A DNA stretch of 64,000 nt from Epiperipatus broadwayi (GCA_028023455.1 JAQFVV010000545.1:270842-334841); one strand, 5' to 3'; shown: positions 36,765-49,517, counted from the first letter of the stretch. Notes: generated by a model not told the origin, from the sequence alone. Program-made: numbers and translations.

Positions 36765-39328
36765 TGTAAGAGCATTATTACAACCTATTAAAAACAAAGA
36801 GTCTGAAACAAAACATACTTAATTAAAGATATAACTAATCTATTAACACTCTTTTTATTATGTAAAAACAAATTTTAACATTAATTATAAGTGTATTGTG
36901 ACATCATCTTTTGTTTTTATTTTCTTTTTTGTTATGTTAAATCTACTGACTACAAAATAAAAGTAATTGATGATCAAGTCACCAAATTCTCAAATTTAGT
37001 ATAAAGAGTAACAAAGAAAAATGGGATTTGAACTTAAATTATTACATTATTAATTTTTTTTTTTTAAAAAAAAAATATGAAAGAGGCTAAATGAAAGTAA
37101 AACACTTAAACAATGGGGATACAGCATGATATATAACATGCTGATGACACAGACTGAATATGTGAGAAATGAAACTGAGTTATTTTAATCAAGAAAAAAA
37201 GACAATTTTTTTAAGCTATCAACATGCATTAAAATAATGGTTTAAAATGAAATAATGTTCAATTTATAATTTTATAAAAGAATAAATTATCTTCAAAAGC
37301 TATTGAAAATGATTATAGGAGAAAAAGTTTATAAAGATCAAAGGAATAATATATTTCCATAGAAAAGACTTACCTTAACAATTCCAAGGGAATAATTCAT
37401 GTAAATTTTTATTATTCAGTGACACAAAGCTCATAAAAAGAATTATTAGCTGGCTGAAGGAACCAAAAAAAGATCACACACCTTCTATATAGCAGATAAT
37501 ATTAATTCTAATGAATATTAAGCAATACAAAAGGATGTGGAAGTAGAAAACTCATTAAACATTGTAGATGGGAAGCTGCCAAGTCATTTGCCTATTAATA
37601 ATTCAACTTTATAAGCTAATAACATCAGTAATGTCTTCCAGAAGGAGACAGTATTCACTAAGATCATGGAGAAAGCAGCAGTAAACAAGAGAACATTACC
37701 TGTTTACAGGCAAGAAGTGATTCAAATGGATTATCAACTGCCAAGATCCAGGAATTTTCCTAATCTAGAAGAAACCAGCTATCTTATTATTTGTATATTC
37801 ACATGCTGAAGAATAGCTAACTACATGGACTAAACTAATTTCAATTATTCAAATTATGTATGTATCATATAGAACCCATTTTTTTGTTGTTGTTATTTTT
37901 TTTATTGAAAGAATTGATGATTCAGTTCTATAATTATCAATCATAATTATGTAAAGGGAGCCTATAGGTCAATCACTATAATTTTTGATTGTAATAAAAA
38001 TCTAGATGCTGATCCCTGGACCTACCAATTAAAAGACTGGATGACTTCTTACTGGGGTTATCTATAAAATATTAAATACTCACATTAGTACAGGACAATT
38101 TTATATGTTCTTGATATTGTTAAATTAACTTGATTATTATTATTTGTTATTCTGTATGACTGACTAAACCTCCGATATGAATGACTATTACTATTATAAG
38201 CACTGGTAACATCAAGGCAGACTTTATATGCAAAGATAACAGTCAGTAAATCACAATGCATCACCATGGAATAAGGTAGACAAGTTAAAGTCAGGGAATA
38301 GAAGGATTGGTTAGCAGGATAATTATATCAATATAATCATAAATTACAATGTTAGACTAAGCAAAAGATTAGAGCAGATAGTAGATGACCATCCTATATG
38401 GGGTCAAAGGTTAGGGGGATATCATAATATATGAATCAAATAAAGGATCATCTGATCTACCCAAATGTCAAATTAATTTTTTTTAAAAGATCATAAATCA
38501 CCCACAATGGAATAAACTTGTTAATGATTTATTTAATTTAATTAGAAGTTGTGCATGATTCCTCATTTATCCAATTAGCCATAATCCATGCCATATCATT
38601 TATCTAACTTTCCAATATCCATGCCATATCATTTATCTAACTTGCCATTATCCATCCCATATCATTTATCTAACTTTCCATTAGCAATACCATATCATTT
38701 ATCTAACTTCCCATTAGCCATCCATATCATTTATCTAACTTTCCATTAGCCATGCCATATCATTTATCTAACTTTCCATTACCATGCCATATCATTTATC
38801 TAACTTTCCATTAGCCATCCATATCATTTATCTACTTTTACTAACTTTCCTATCAGCCACACCACACACATAACTCAGATGTAAATATTTTTAGTTTTAT
38901 ATCAAACTTATGATAATCATCCCCCTAGCTTATTAGAATCATGCATATAACTGAGGAATTGGAATACTGAGGAATAACAGGAATATGATGAGAACCCACT
39001 ATGTCAAGGACCTAAAGAGCAACTCTATGATAATGATATGTATTAGAGTTGAACTAAGCATACTTTCAAGTGCAATATATTTATAGCTGGAGAACTTTGA
39101 GGACTCAAATTTGTACCTCAATGTACAAATAAAATGAGTGGGACAAATAGTCATTTTGTTCTGTTCCATTCCAATTAATGACTAATTACTGGGGCCAGAC
39201 ACTGTCCAGTTGCATCATTAGGAATTGGGTCACATACATAATACATCTGTTCCATTATAAATGGCACAGCCAGTCATTGGCCATGAATCACGTATATTAA
39301 GATTCCAATTTTTACTCATTCCATTACA
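36765..39328 (+). repeat. 5' LTR (about 2.56 kb) of the 36.8-48.3 kb element
   Basis: Aligns by eye along its length with 45665-48271, sharing for example ACTAATCTATTAACACT, GTGACATCATCTTTTG, GTCTTC-ACCAGAAGGAGACAGTATTCACTA, and CTTATTAGAATCATGCATATAA, with small indels. The TATAAA near 36999 (TTTAGTATAAAGAGTAAC), also present in the right copy, could be a core promoter. It contains the minisatellite at 38564-38842. The frame at 38085-38267 on the minus strand is not conserved as a protein. Confidence 0.85.
38564..38842 (+). repeat. Minisatellite inside the 5' LTR
   Basis: About nine tandem units of 27-31 bp with the core CCATATCATTTATCTAACTT followed by TCCATTA. The right LTR carries its own version (47497-47795), so the array was present in the ancestral LTR and has since diverged in copy number and spacing. 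Confidence 0.85.
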
Positions 39329-39330
39329 AA

Positions 39331-39348
39331 TGGCATCCAATGTATTGG
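39331..39348 (+). other. Primer-binding-site-like sequence
   Basis: Two bases after the LTR end comes TGGCATCCAATGTATTGG. TGG complements the CCA tail of a tRNA, and the position fits a primer-binding site. The second giant element has TGGCACCC at the same place, suggesting the same class of primer. The tRNA was not identified. Confidence 0.4.
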
Positions 39349-39880
39349 GGCATGAACTCAGATGGTTGTCATATAATACATTTTAAAATCTATATAATGA
39401 TCAATTGCATTTTCAAAACCATAAGTATCATGTCACTACAAACAATACCTCTATATAATAAACTTGAACCCAGAAGATTATTTCATCTAAAGTTGAACCT
39501 AGAAATAGAACATTCACATCACTCAAAAGAATTAAAATTTAAGATTATTTAATGAATACCAAAATTCAAAGAAATTTAAAATATTACAATAATATGGTAG
39601 ATAACTTAACTTAAGGTGTGGCATGTGGAATTCAGGTATAAAATAATAATAATAAAATAGCTGGTAGTTAGCCAATTAATCAAAGCTCTAAAAAAAAGTT
39701 CATAATAACCTAAAATGCTGGATGAGTATGAAATAAACATCTTACCTTATATCAGGCATGTAAAGCCAGCTAAACCTCTGCAAAGTACAATGAGTATTAT
39801 TGTTTAAAAAAAGTATTTCACTATAAACTAGCAAAAATCATGTAAAACAGTAATAAAAAAAGGTCAAGATATTTGTAAAT
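39349..39880 (+). other. Leader of the giant-LTR element
   Basis: Between the primer site and Gag. The frame at 39340-39552 has no recognisable domain. No other feature is seen. Confidence 0.45.
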
Positions 39881-39918
39881 GATAACAAGAAGGAAATCTG
39901 TATTTCCTTCTTGTTATC
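39881..39918. repeat. Perfect hairpin before Gag
   Basis: Arms GATAACAAGAAGGAAAT and ATTTCCTTCTTGTTATC, 17 bp each and fully complementary, with a CTGT loop. It lies in the leader just upstream of the Gag remains. It could act in the RNA (packaging or translation) or be a small insertion. Confidence 0.7.
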
Positions 39919-41690
39919 GAAAGTGATCAAGAGATCAGAGAGGAGTTAGAAGAGAAGGATTGGCAAAACCCTGTAAAAAAGATAAAGCATCCATTTCAGA
40001 GGATATAATGGAACAGGATAATGAGATATGTTGGGGGATTGGAGCTGAAATCAACCAGCCTAAAAAAATAGTAATGGCAATGGAAAAGCCAAGAGGAAGG
40101 CTATAAGGGTAAGGGAAAACTCTATATGCCAGATTATGATGATGATGCAACAAACATTTGACAAACAAACTGCAAATTGGAGCAAATGAAGGCAGATCTC
40201 ACTGGATTGAAATCAGGGATGGGATCTATGAAGTCAGATATGACCAAACTGACCATCAATTTAGAAAATAATATGGATAAACTGTTTCTGGAATTGAGGG
40301 ATGAAGTCAAAGATATGACGGAGAAATTGAAAGAATAGACGTCAAATGTCAGAATAGAATGGTGGAATTGGAAAGACAACTAGAAGGTTGATTTAAGGAT
40401 GAAGTTGCAGATATTACATGACTGTATGAGAGTCTAAGCCTCAATATGAAGGAGAGGCAAGACAACAGGAATAGCAAGTGAAGAGGGAAATAGAGAAAGT
40501 AGATTCAAAAATAAAGGTCATGGAAATCATACAAAATATACCAATATAGAAGAGAAGGTGAAGTTAATGGAGGGATCTAATCAGAGACTGATTGAAATAC
40601 AAGTTGATATCAAGAATGGAATCTAGCAAACAGTGAGAGCCTTGAGAAGATGACCAAGAATCAAAATAACTTATAGGACTAATTAAAGGAACTAAAAGAA
40701 TCAATGGACCAGCGTATTGGAATCCTAGAGGATGGGTTAATAAAAAGGACCAGGGGGATACCAGGAAAAATAACCCAAAGGAGTTCACAGAGCAAAAGGT
40801 CACAAGAAAAAAGGGGGTCACTCATGGGAAAACTAAATACTTCCATTAAAATGGTCTTAGGCCAAGAAAAGGTCCACAGTCAGAATCAAGGAATGGGGGA
40901 ATGACACTTATATGATACATAAGTATGAATAAAGACACTGGTCAAAAGAAAGAAGACTCAGGAAGTCACAAGACTACCCCTATAAAAAATATAACTCAAG
41001 AGTCAGCCCAATATAAGGAAGGTAGAGTGAACTCAGTCCACCAATTTGTTAAATTAAAGGTTTACCCTCTGAAACTCCTACTAAACATCTTAGGAGCCTG
41101 GGCCTGTACCTCTTGATAAACCAGAACCTATCAGAAGAGGAGAAGACCATAATCATCTACAGCCATTTTCAGGACAATGCATTGCCATGGTGGGAGTTGC
41201 TGTTCCAGACTCTGTCAACCTATGATGACTATAAGTCCTTAGAAATAAAGAATTTTTGGAATTAAAATATATAGGAATCATTACTGTATCAGACAATGCA
41301 CGAGAAGTACCATAATGCACCGGGAGAGACATTGGTGAAATTCTTTAGGAGGCATTGCCAGTTTAAAAACCCTGCATACTTACCTACTAAGTGAGAGGCA
41401 AATCCTTTGCATAGTTTGGTATAACCTTCCCCTGAAGATCAAGCAATTGTTAATATGTACCAACATTAGTAGCATTGAGCAGCTGATGAAATTTACTTAA
41501 TAGTATTGACACATCAATACAACAAAAACATAAATAGTAAATTCTGTAAAAAGAGAAAGGAAGAAATCCTCATTAATGCCATTAACTACAAAAGAAAAAA
41601 TAACCAACACCAAAAACAAAAAGAGAATGGTGAAAAACCTACAAACAGTAGAAATTATAAGATCTATGGCCAACAACCATGAAGCATGAA
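39919..41690 (+). pseudogene. Gag remains of the 36.8-48.3 kb element
   Basis: Interrupted frames. A coiled-coil part near 40188-40336 reads MKADLTGLKSGMGSMKSDMT and LELRDEVKDMTEKLKE. Further charged helices run to about 40900. At about 41100-41480 lies a retrotransposon Gag-like segment with SHFQDNALPWWELL, FFRRHCQF and KNPAYLPTK. The last part (41520-41690) is Lys/Asn-rich. No zinc knuckle of the C-x2-C-x4-H-x4-C type was seen. At least ten stops or frameshifts break it. The minus-strand frames here are shadows. Confidence 0.7.
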
Positions 41691-41939
41691 AAGTACATTT
41701 GAGGCCCCAATACCATACCAAAACCATTGACCTCATGGTTAAATTAAACCCCAATCAAAAACAGCAGCACAACAAACTAAATGAGTACTTGAGAGATTCC
41801 TCATCTCAAGCAACCATATTAAATGTGAGGAACAAAATAAAACCTTTAGTCAGGAAAATCATCAATATGACATATATATAGGAAGGTAGAGTACTTAGCT
41901 ATGCTCTGCAAAGTTGCCCCATGATAGAAATATTCTTTG

Positions 41940-42245
41940 ATGATTTTCTCACCAGAGCACTAATTGACCCTAGAAGCAGATATATATCATGGTATTATGA
42001 TTTACAACAAAATTACATACAAAAATCCTAACATTAAAGTCCTACCACTGAGGTCAGTCCAAGTGACCCTGGCCAACAACAGGAAGGCCAAACTGGCCCA
42101 AAAGCAAATCTGGATAGAGGTAAAGGTCAGCCAAACAATATTCTACCATGTGTTCCTTATCTTAAATGGCCTCATTCATGAAGCCATATTAGGGGCAGAC
42201 TTCCTACACATGAATAACTGTCTAGTAATTTCCTTAATAAAGTAG
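41940..42245 (+). pseudogene. Retropepsin-like protease remains
   Basis: TRALIDPRSRYIS near 41950 corresponds to the A-x-x-D-(T/S)-G-(S/A) active-site block, here with D-P-R-S, so the catalytic triad is damaged. In a shifted frame (41964-42245), LPLRSVQVTLANNRKAK, KVSQTIFYHVFLI and EAILGADFLHMNN follow. ILGADFL is the conserved C-terminal block of Ty3/gypsy proteases. Confidence 0.75.
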
Positions 42246-42299
42246 TCAGAGTAGGTGATGAGGTCTTAGAAATGACACTTTCTGCCAAGATATGACCTA

Positions 42300-43690
42300 C
42301 CAAAAATTGTCTACATAGCATCAAATGTACATGGGGTACCCATACAAGCAAAGATTGCCAAATCCAATTTGATCGATGGCAATGACAAGATCAAGGTTCA
42401 TTCTTGATAAATACAATGGAATATTTTCCAAAGTGCCAGGAGGGAGTGATAGGGTTTCAACAATGCATCAAATTATTCAATGACCAGCCATTTCAATCCA
42501 AGTCATACCCCATACCACACCAATATTATGAGGAAATAACCAAGCAAATCAACAAGATGCTTGAGTAGGTGATTATTTCCAAATGCTCTTCACCATACTG
42601 CAATCCTGTAGTGATAGTGAAGAAAAAAGATGGGTCAAAGAGAGTTTATCTAGATGCTAGACAACTAAACAAAATTATCACTCCTGAATCAGGAATATAC
42701 CACTGCCCATCCATGAACTGTTTATGAGATTTGGAAATAAGAAAGTATTTTCTACTTTTGACTTAACCTCCAGCTATTGGCAGATAGAACTCTACCCAGA
42801 GGATTACCAATACACCACTTTCCAGTATGAAGGCATCACATACCAGTTCAATTGAATGCCATTTGGATTGATAAATAGTGGTGCTGGTCTAATCAGATGC
42901 CTGGATCAAACCCTCTCTCCTGAGATCAAGCAAATGACCACCTTTATGTAGATGATGTCATAATTGCCTCATCTACTATTGAAGAACACTTTCACTACTT
43001 AGGAAAATTCTTTAAAGAATGCCACAATAAAGGATCTAAGTCAATTTTTTAAAAAAGTAAACTAATGAGTAATGAAGTGACCTTAGGACATATCATTGGT
43101 TGCAGTGGAATGGGACCTCATCTTGATAAGGTCAATGCCATACAGAACTTTCTAAAGTCTACACATAAAAAACAAATCCGATCTTTTTTGTAAATTTTTA
43201 CAATTGTTTTTACAAAAAATTCTCTGAGGGCATGGAACCATTGTTGAAACTCATCAGAAAAGATAAAAAGTGGAATTGGACCAAAGAGCAAGACAAGGCA
43301 TTTGAGGAAATTAAAACAGGCTTTCTAGACTAAACAGTGCTAGCTTTTTCTGATTTTAATTAAACTCTTCATTGTACAAACTGATAGTAGTAGTTACAGA
43401 TTAGGAGTGATGTTATCCCAAATCCAGAAAGATGGTTTCATTAGCTGTCTGCAAAAGGATCCAGAATTAAATAATACAGTTACAAAGAATGTGTGTGGGC
43501 TTTCCAAAAATTTTCAATAGTTGCTGCTTGGATCAGGGGTAATAGTGATCACAGATGACAAGAGCCTCAAATTCTTGAAACACTGCTACTTCACTACCAG
43601 CCAATTGGTTAGATGGAGTTTGTTGCTGCAATAATTCAACTATACATTCCAATACTGCAAAGGATCTGAAAACATAGTAGCCAATATACT
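42300..43690 (+). pseudogene. Reverse transcriptase and RNase H remains
   Basis: Recognisable blocks on different frames: PYPIPHQYYEEITKQINKML; SPYCNPVVIVKKKDGSKRV followed by LDARQLNKI; the catalytic box HLYVDDVIIASSTIEEHF near 42940 with both Asp present; then the thumb; and an RNase H segment with QTDSSSYRLGVMLSQIQKDG near 43380. More than ten stops or shifts separate them. The order and spacing match Ty3/gypsy pol. Confidence 0.8.
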
Positions 43691-43803
43691 AAGTAGAAAT
43701 CCATGTGGATCAAAACAATGACACCTGGCCATAGACAACACCTACATTACCAACATTGATGCAATATTCAATAAGTATATAGAGAATGATGTGGTAAATA
43801 TTC

Positions 43804-44983
43804 ATGACCTACAAGCCCAAGATGAAAATCTCAATTATTAAGACATTAAATGGGGAGAAAGTTCTATATATGGCTGATGATCTTAAACAATACAAGTTAG
43901 AAAATAAGGTCTTATTATACAAAATGAACAATGAGATAGATGAGTGGAGGGTAGTGATACCTGATAGGCTAAAAAACCCACTCATACAATATGTGCATTG
44001 TTTATATGGGCACTATGGAGCCCATAAAACTGAACAGATGCTTAAAAATTGTTTTTACTGAATTGGAATATACAAAGACACTCTACAGGTAATCCAGCAA
44101 TGTCAAGCATGCATGAGGGAAAAGCCAGTAAACCAGTTATATCAGTTCGATTAAGTCTATAATACCAACAAGACAAAATGAGATCTTAGCTATAGACTTC
44201 TATGGATCTCTACCACCATCTAATAAAACAAAGATATCTATTTGTAGCTTATGATTTGTTTTTAAAATTCATGTCAGCTTATCCAATGCCCCAAGCTAAT
44301 ACTAGGTATACAATCAAAGTATTATGCACCCTCCACTTTAAGGAAATAAGGGAAACCAGAATGATATCCTATCAGATCATGGTAACTCTTTCTTATTCAA
44401 AGAGAGGAAGACATGGGTAGAAAAACTACAAATAAAACATGCTAATCTCCATTAGAAATCTACAATCAAACCCATGTGAATGCATCATGGGGGAACTTGG
44501 ACGTTTGTTTAGGACCTATTTAGAGGAAAGACATAAGGGGTGGGTGAAGCATGTAACCGAATACATTAATTGGAGTGTGAATGAATCCACAGGGTTCACA
44601 CCCATCAGGTTACACTTAAAACAAGATATCCCAAGTTTGTTTAAAATCTACAAACCCATATCCACAAAAACCCCAATAGTTTCTGAAGATGATCAGAGAA
44701 AAGCCATAACCAAATCAAGTACATGGCAAACAAGCACTACAAAAACCAAGTGAAGCCAAATCATCAATTCCAGATAGGAGACTTGGTTTTTGTCAAAACA
44801 CCTCATATCAGCAAGCCACAAGAATTCATTTTCCATAAATTCTGCAATGCATATGAGGGACCATATAAGATCGTAAAATGCTCAGATCCCAATGCATACT
44901 GGTTGGACTGTGGAGGTGAGATAAGGAGTACCTATAATTCAAGAATATTAAAACCCTACCATGGAAATATTCTGGAAAATTAA
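43804..44983 (+). pseudogene. Integrase remains
   Basis: The frame at 43804-44061 holds VVIPDRLKNPLIQYVHCLYG with HYGAHKTEQMLKNCFY (the His pair of the zinc-binding domain). QQCQACMREKP, with the Cys pair, follows after a stop. Core fragments: EILAIDFYGSLPPSNK (first Asp) near 44187 and ILSDHGNSFLFKERK (second Asp) near 44363. Then NWSVNESTGFTPIRLHLKQD (44439-44753), and at 44723-44983 QFQIGDLVFVKTPHISKPQ with AYEGPYKIVKCSDPNAYWLD, a C-terminal domain like that of insect long-LTR gypsy elements. Frameshifted, so inactive. Confidence 0.8.
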
Positions 44984-45648
44984 CCTCAAAAAAAAAGATT
45001 GATGAGACCATGAATGTATAGATGTCTACAAACACCCACAATTTAACACATTACCAATCAAAGCTCTCAGATAAGAGGTTTTAAGGGATAAATGACATTA
45101 AATAGCCTCATAGAGTTGTTCATTTTTTGGTTCAGGTAAATACTTATTCAACTACCAAAATTATAAATGAGAAGAAATGGATTCAGACATTCATTGGGGA
45201 AAGAAACACCCCAAATCCATTAAAATTATTGAATGACCAAAGAACAGTCAACTCAAATGCTTTTAGCATGAATGTGCTTATTAAGGACAACAGACAAAAA
45301 CAACTGATTTAAAATTGAGTTTTTTAAATCCAATAATCTATACCCTATTAATTTATATATATGCACAAGGTATTATACCAAGGGTCCAATCACCTGAACA
45401 TGTGATGACACCATGAAAATGAAATATTTATAGTTGACTTTGGTCAATTTATCACAGTGGAAACTGATATTCCATAATAGGAAATTCAATGGGGAAATAA
45501 GTAAATCAAGTTTCTTCAAATTACAGTGTTATAAAAGTAAAACTGTTTGTTGTCAAATATCATGAGGAAAGATTAAGCAAGGTTTAAATAATAAAATCAT
45601 AACTTATATTAATTGAGGATTAAAACTGTTACTGTCACTTTTAATCCT
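44984..45648 (+). other. 3' untranslated part of the element
   Basis: Lies between integrase and the polypurine tract. The frame at 45127-45312 (61 codons) shows no signal peptide, membrane segment or other env-like feature, and I do not assign it. Confidence 0.4.
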
Positions 45649-45649
45649 T

Positions 45650-45664
45650 TAAGGGAAGGGGAAA
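45650..45664 (+). other. Polypurine tract of the 36.8-48.3 kb element
   Basis: AAGGGAAGGGGAAA directly precedes the right LTR start TGTAATAG at 45665. A nearly pure purine run at this exact position confirms the LTR boundary. Confidence 0.8.
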
Positions 45665-48271
45665 TGTAATAGTATGGACCCAATCTATTAAAAACAAAGA
45701 GGATCTGAAACAAAGCATACTTATTAAAGATATAACTAATCTATTAACACTTTTTATTATATAAAACAAATTATAACATTAATTATATGTAGATTGTGAC
45801 ATCATCTTTTGTTTTTATTTCTTTTTTATGTTAAAGCTACTGATTACAAAATAAGAGTAATTGGTAATCAATTCACCAAATTCCTGAATTTAGTATAAAA
45901 AGGTAACAAAGAAAAATGGGATTTGAATTTAAATTATTACATTATTAATTTTTTTTATGAAAAAAAAATTATTAAAGAAATTAAAATACTTAAACAATGG
46001 TAATATAGCATGATATATAACATGTTCATGACACAGATTGGATATGCAAGAAAAGAAAGTGAATTCTTTTAATCAAGAAAAAAAAACAAATAATAATTTT
46101 TTAAGCTATCATCAAATGAAATAATGTTCAATTTATAATTTGGTGATTTTATAAAAGAACAAATCTCCAAAAGCTATTGAAAATGATTATAGGAGGAAAA
46201 ATTTATAAAGGTCAAAGGAATAATATATTTCCATAGAAAAGTAATTCCAATGAAATAATTCATTGTAGTTCTTAAAAAGAATTATTAGCTGTCTGAAGAA
46301 ACCAAAAAAAGATCCCACACCTTCTAATCTATAGCAGATAATATTAATTCTAATGAATATTAAGCAATATAAAAGGATATGGGGATAGAAAACTCATTAA
46401 ACATCATAGATAAGAGGCTGACAGTCATATACCTATTAATAATTTGACTTTATAAGCTAATAACATCAGTAATGTCTTCACCACCAGAAGGAGACAGTAT
46501 TCACTAGGATCATGGAGAAAGCAGCAGTAAACAAAGGAACATTACCTGTCCACTGGCAAGTCATCAACCAATTACTTAGAGGATGACCAGACAACATCAA
46601 ATGGATTACCAACTCCCAAGATCCACGAATTTTCCTAATCTAGAAGGAATCAGCCATCTTATCATCTGTGTATCCACATGCTGAAGAATAGCTAACTATA
46701 TGTACTAACGAATGTCAATTATTCAAATTATATGTGTATCATGTAGAACCCATTTTTCCTTGATGTATAACTGTTGTTATTTTTTTTATTGAAAGAATTG
46801 ATGATCCAGACCTATAATTATCAATCATAATTATGTAAGGGAGGTCTATATGTTAATCACTATAATTTTTGATTGTAATAAAATCTAGATGCTGATCCCT
46901 AGACCTACCAACTAAAGGACTGGATGACTGACTGGTGTCGGGAGATTTTATCTATAAAATATTTAATACTTTAGTACAGGACAATTTTATATGTTTATTG
47001 TTATTGCTAAATTAACTTGATTATTATTATTTGTTATTCTGTATGACTTAACCATACCTAAATCTTCATTATGGAATGGCTAATGCTATCATAAACACTA
47101 GTGCTATCATAAAGACTGGTAACATCAAGGGGAGACTTCGTACTCAAAGATGACAGTCAGTAAATCATGATGCATTGCCATGGAGTAAGGTAAACAAGTT
47201 AAAGTCAGGGAATAGAAGGATTGGTTAGCAGGATAATCATATCAATATAATCATAAATTACATTGTTAGACTAAGGAAATGATTAGAGTGGATAGTGGAT
47301 GACCATCCTACATGGTGTAAAAATATAGGGCAATGATCATAATATATGAATCAAATGAAGAATGATCTGACCTACCCAAACATCAAATTAATTTGTTCTA
47401 AAAGATTGTAAATTACACCTAAAAGATTGTAAATTACCCACAATGGAATTAAATTGTTAATGATTTATTTTATTTAATTAGAATTTGTATATGATTCCTC
47501 ATTTATCCAACTTTCCATTATTTATGCCATATCATTTATTTAACTTTCCATTATCCATGCTGTATCATTTATCTAACTTTCCATTACCCATGCCATATCA
47601 TTCATCTAACTTTCCATTATCATGTCATATTATTTATATAACTTTCCATTATCCATGCCATATCATTTATCCAACTTTTCATTATCCATGCCATACTATT
47701 TATCTATCTTTTCATACTTTCATTATTCATGCCATATCATTTATCCAACTTTTCATTATCCATGCCATACTATTTATCTATCTTTCCATTATCCATGTCA
47801 CACCACACGTATAACTCAGAGGTAAATATTTTTAGTTTTATATCAAACTTATGGTAATCATCACCCTCGCTTATTAGAATCATGCATATAATCGTGGAGT
47901 TTGAATACTGAGCAGTAATGGGAATATGAAGAGAACCCATGATGTTGAGGACATAAAGCACAATGATATGGTAATGATATGCATTAAAGTTGAACTAAGC
48001 ATACTATCAAATGCAATATATTTATACTTGTCAAACTTTAGGGACTCAAACTTGTACCATTGCCTGAATGTACAAATACAATTAATGGCACAAATAGCCA
48101 TTTTGTTCTGTTCCATTTCAATAAACAACCAATTAATGGGGTTAGCCACCGTTCAGTTGCATCATTAGAAATCTAGTCACATACATAATACATCCGTTCC
48201 ATTACAAATGGTACCAATCATTGGGCATGAATCACATATAATAAGATTCAATTTTTGCTCATTCTATTACA
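45665..48271 (+). repeat. 3' LTR (about 2.6 kb) of the 36.8-48.3 kb element
   Basis: The counterpart of 36765-39328, with substitutions and small indels along its length. The minisatellite is at 47497-47795; frames at 47485-47825 are merely its translation. It ends CTCATTCTATTACA followed by ATAT. Confidence 0.85.
47497..47795 (+). repeat. Minisatellite inside the 3' LTR
   Basis: About ten units built on CCATATCATTTATCTAACTT and TCCATTAT, including a higher-order duplication with TTTTCATTATCCATGCCATA (near 47680 and 47750). Homologous to the array in the 5' LTR. Confidence 0.85.
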
Positions 48272-48360
48272 ATATATTACTTATTCCCCATTTTATATAT
48301 CTTTATGAATAAATTTTTCCATGATGAATAGGTCCATACTTAGTAAAAACTCCACAATAT

Positions 48361-49517
48361 ATATTTATATGATCACTAGAGATGGAGCTTACCAATAGCT
48401 CTAAACCAGCTTTGTTTTTATAAGTGCCTAAAGAGATAGAAATCAAAATCTCTATCGTTATCCCCACTTACAAACCAGCTGGTTTCAAGCTTATGGCTCA
48501 CATCAGTGGAGGGCTGGGAGTCTAGAAACTAGATCTAAAATACTAACTCAAAAAAACATGTTTCTATCAATTTGAAAGCATGAACTTATCAGACACATAA
48601 ATATCTTCAAATCCAGCTTGACAAACTAGATATCATTGTAAAACCTTCAAAGGTACACTTATAATAATTAAAACAAGTTATTTCATAATTTGCTTTTAAG
48701 CTTGCATTTTATGATCACTAGATGGAGCTTACCAATAGCTCTAAACAAGCTTTGTTTTTATAAGTGCTGAAAGGGCTATCCCTTTCAGAATTCAAAATCT
48801 CTATCGTTATCCCCACCTCCAGACCAGCTAGTTTCAAGCTTATGGCTCACATCAGTGGAGAGCTGGCAGTCTAGAAACTAGATCTAAAATACTAAATCAA
48901 AAGTCAGCATTTATAAAACCTGTTTCTATCAATTTGAAAGCATGAACTTTTATCAGACACATTAAGGTCTTCAAAGCATTGCAAAAACCTTCAAAGGTAC
49001 ACTTATAATAATTAAAACAAGTTATAAGTTATAGCTATCTAGTTTGTCAAGCTGGATTTGAAGACATTCATGTGTTTTATAAGTGCTGACTTTTGAGTTA
49101 GTATTTTAGATCTAGTTTCTAGACTCCCAGCCCTCCACTGACGTGAGCTATAAGCTCAAAACCAGCTGGTTTGGAGTTGGGGATAATGATAAAGATTTTG
49201 AATTCTATCTTACCAATAGCTCTAAACAAGCTTTGTTTTTATAAGTGCTGAAAGGGCTATCCCTTTCAGAATTCAAAATCTCTATCGTTATCCCCACCTC
49301 CAGACCAGCTGGTTTCGAGCTTATGGCTCATGTCAGTGGATAGCTGGCAGTCTAGAAACTAGATATAAAATACTAACTCAAAAGTCAGCATTTATAAAAC
49401 ATGTGATTCTTCACCCAAGAAGAAAGAGGAATACGAAGCAATTGGTAAGCTCCATCTAGTGAATCATAAAATGCAAGCTTAAAAGCAAGTTACGAAATTT
49501 ATAACTTGTTTTAATTT
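48361..49517. repeat. Fold-back element cluster
   Basis: Direct units start at about 48361, 48711 and 49208, with one inverted unit at about 49030-49205. Unit start: GATCACTAGATGGAGCTTAC, then CAATAGCTCTAAACAAGC, then ATCTCTATCGTTATCCCCAC, then AGTCTAGAAACTAGAT. The outer part 48664-48750 (AAGCTTGCATTTTATGAT and the unit start) is mirrored at 49430-49517, giving arms of nearly 90 bp around the later units. Related sequence lies at 16467-16870 and 10518. Nothing here encodes a protein. Confidence 0.75.

Larger units (their letters stand above)
36765..48271 (+). mobile_element. Giant-LTR Ty3/gypsy retroelement, 11.5 kb, decayed
   Basis: Two long direct repeats (36765-39328 and 45665-48271) start TGTAA and end ATTACA. 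They enclose, in order, a TGGCATCC primer-site-like sequence, Gag with a coiled coil, protease, reverse transcriptase, RNase H, integrase, and a polypurine tract. ATAT lies at both outer edges (36761-36764 and 48272-48275), a possible 4 bp target duplication but weak in this AT-rich context. LTRs of about 2.6 kb are far longer than usual for Ty3/gypsy; the Ulysses, Osvaldo and Woot elements of insects are known long-LTR relatives. Pol contains many stops. The element lies just downstream of the host exon at 36404, in the same orientation, probably within an intron. Confidence 0.85.

Noticed and set aside
38564-38842. Regularly spaced repeats resembling a CRISPR array
   Set aside because: Units are contiguous tandem repeats without unique spacers, inside a eukaryotic LTR.
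45127-45312. Possible env gene downstream of integrase
   Set aside because: 61 codons with no signal peptide, membrane segment or glycoprotein feature.
47485-47825. Open frames of 109 and 67 codons
   Set aside because: They are translations of the LTR minisatellite, and the unit length is not conserved in frame between the two LTRs.
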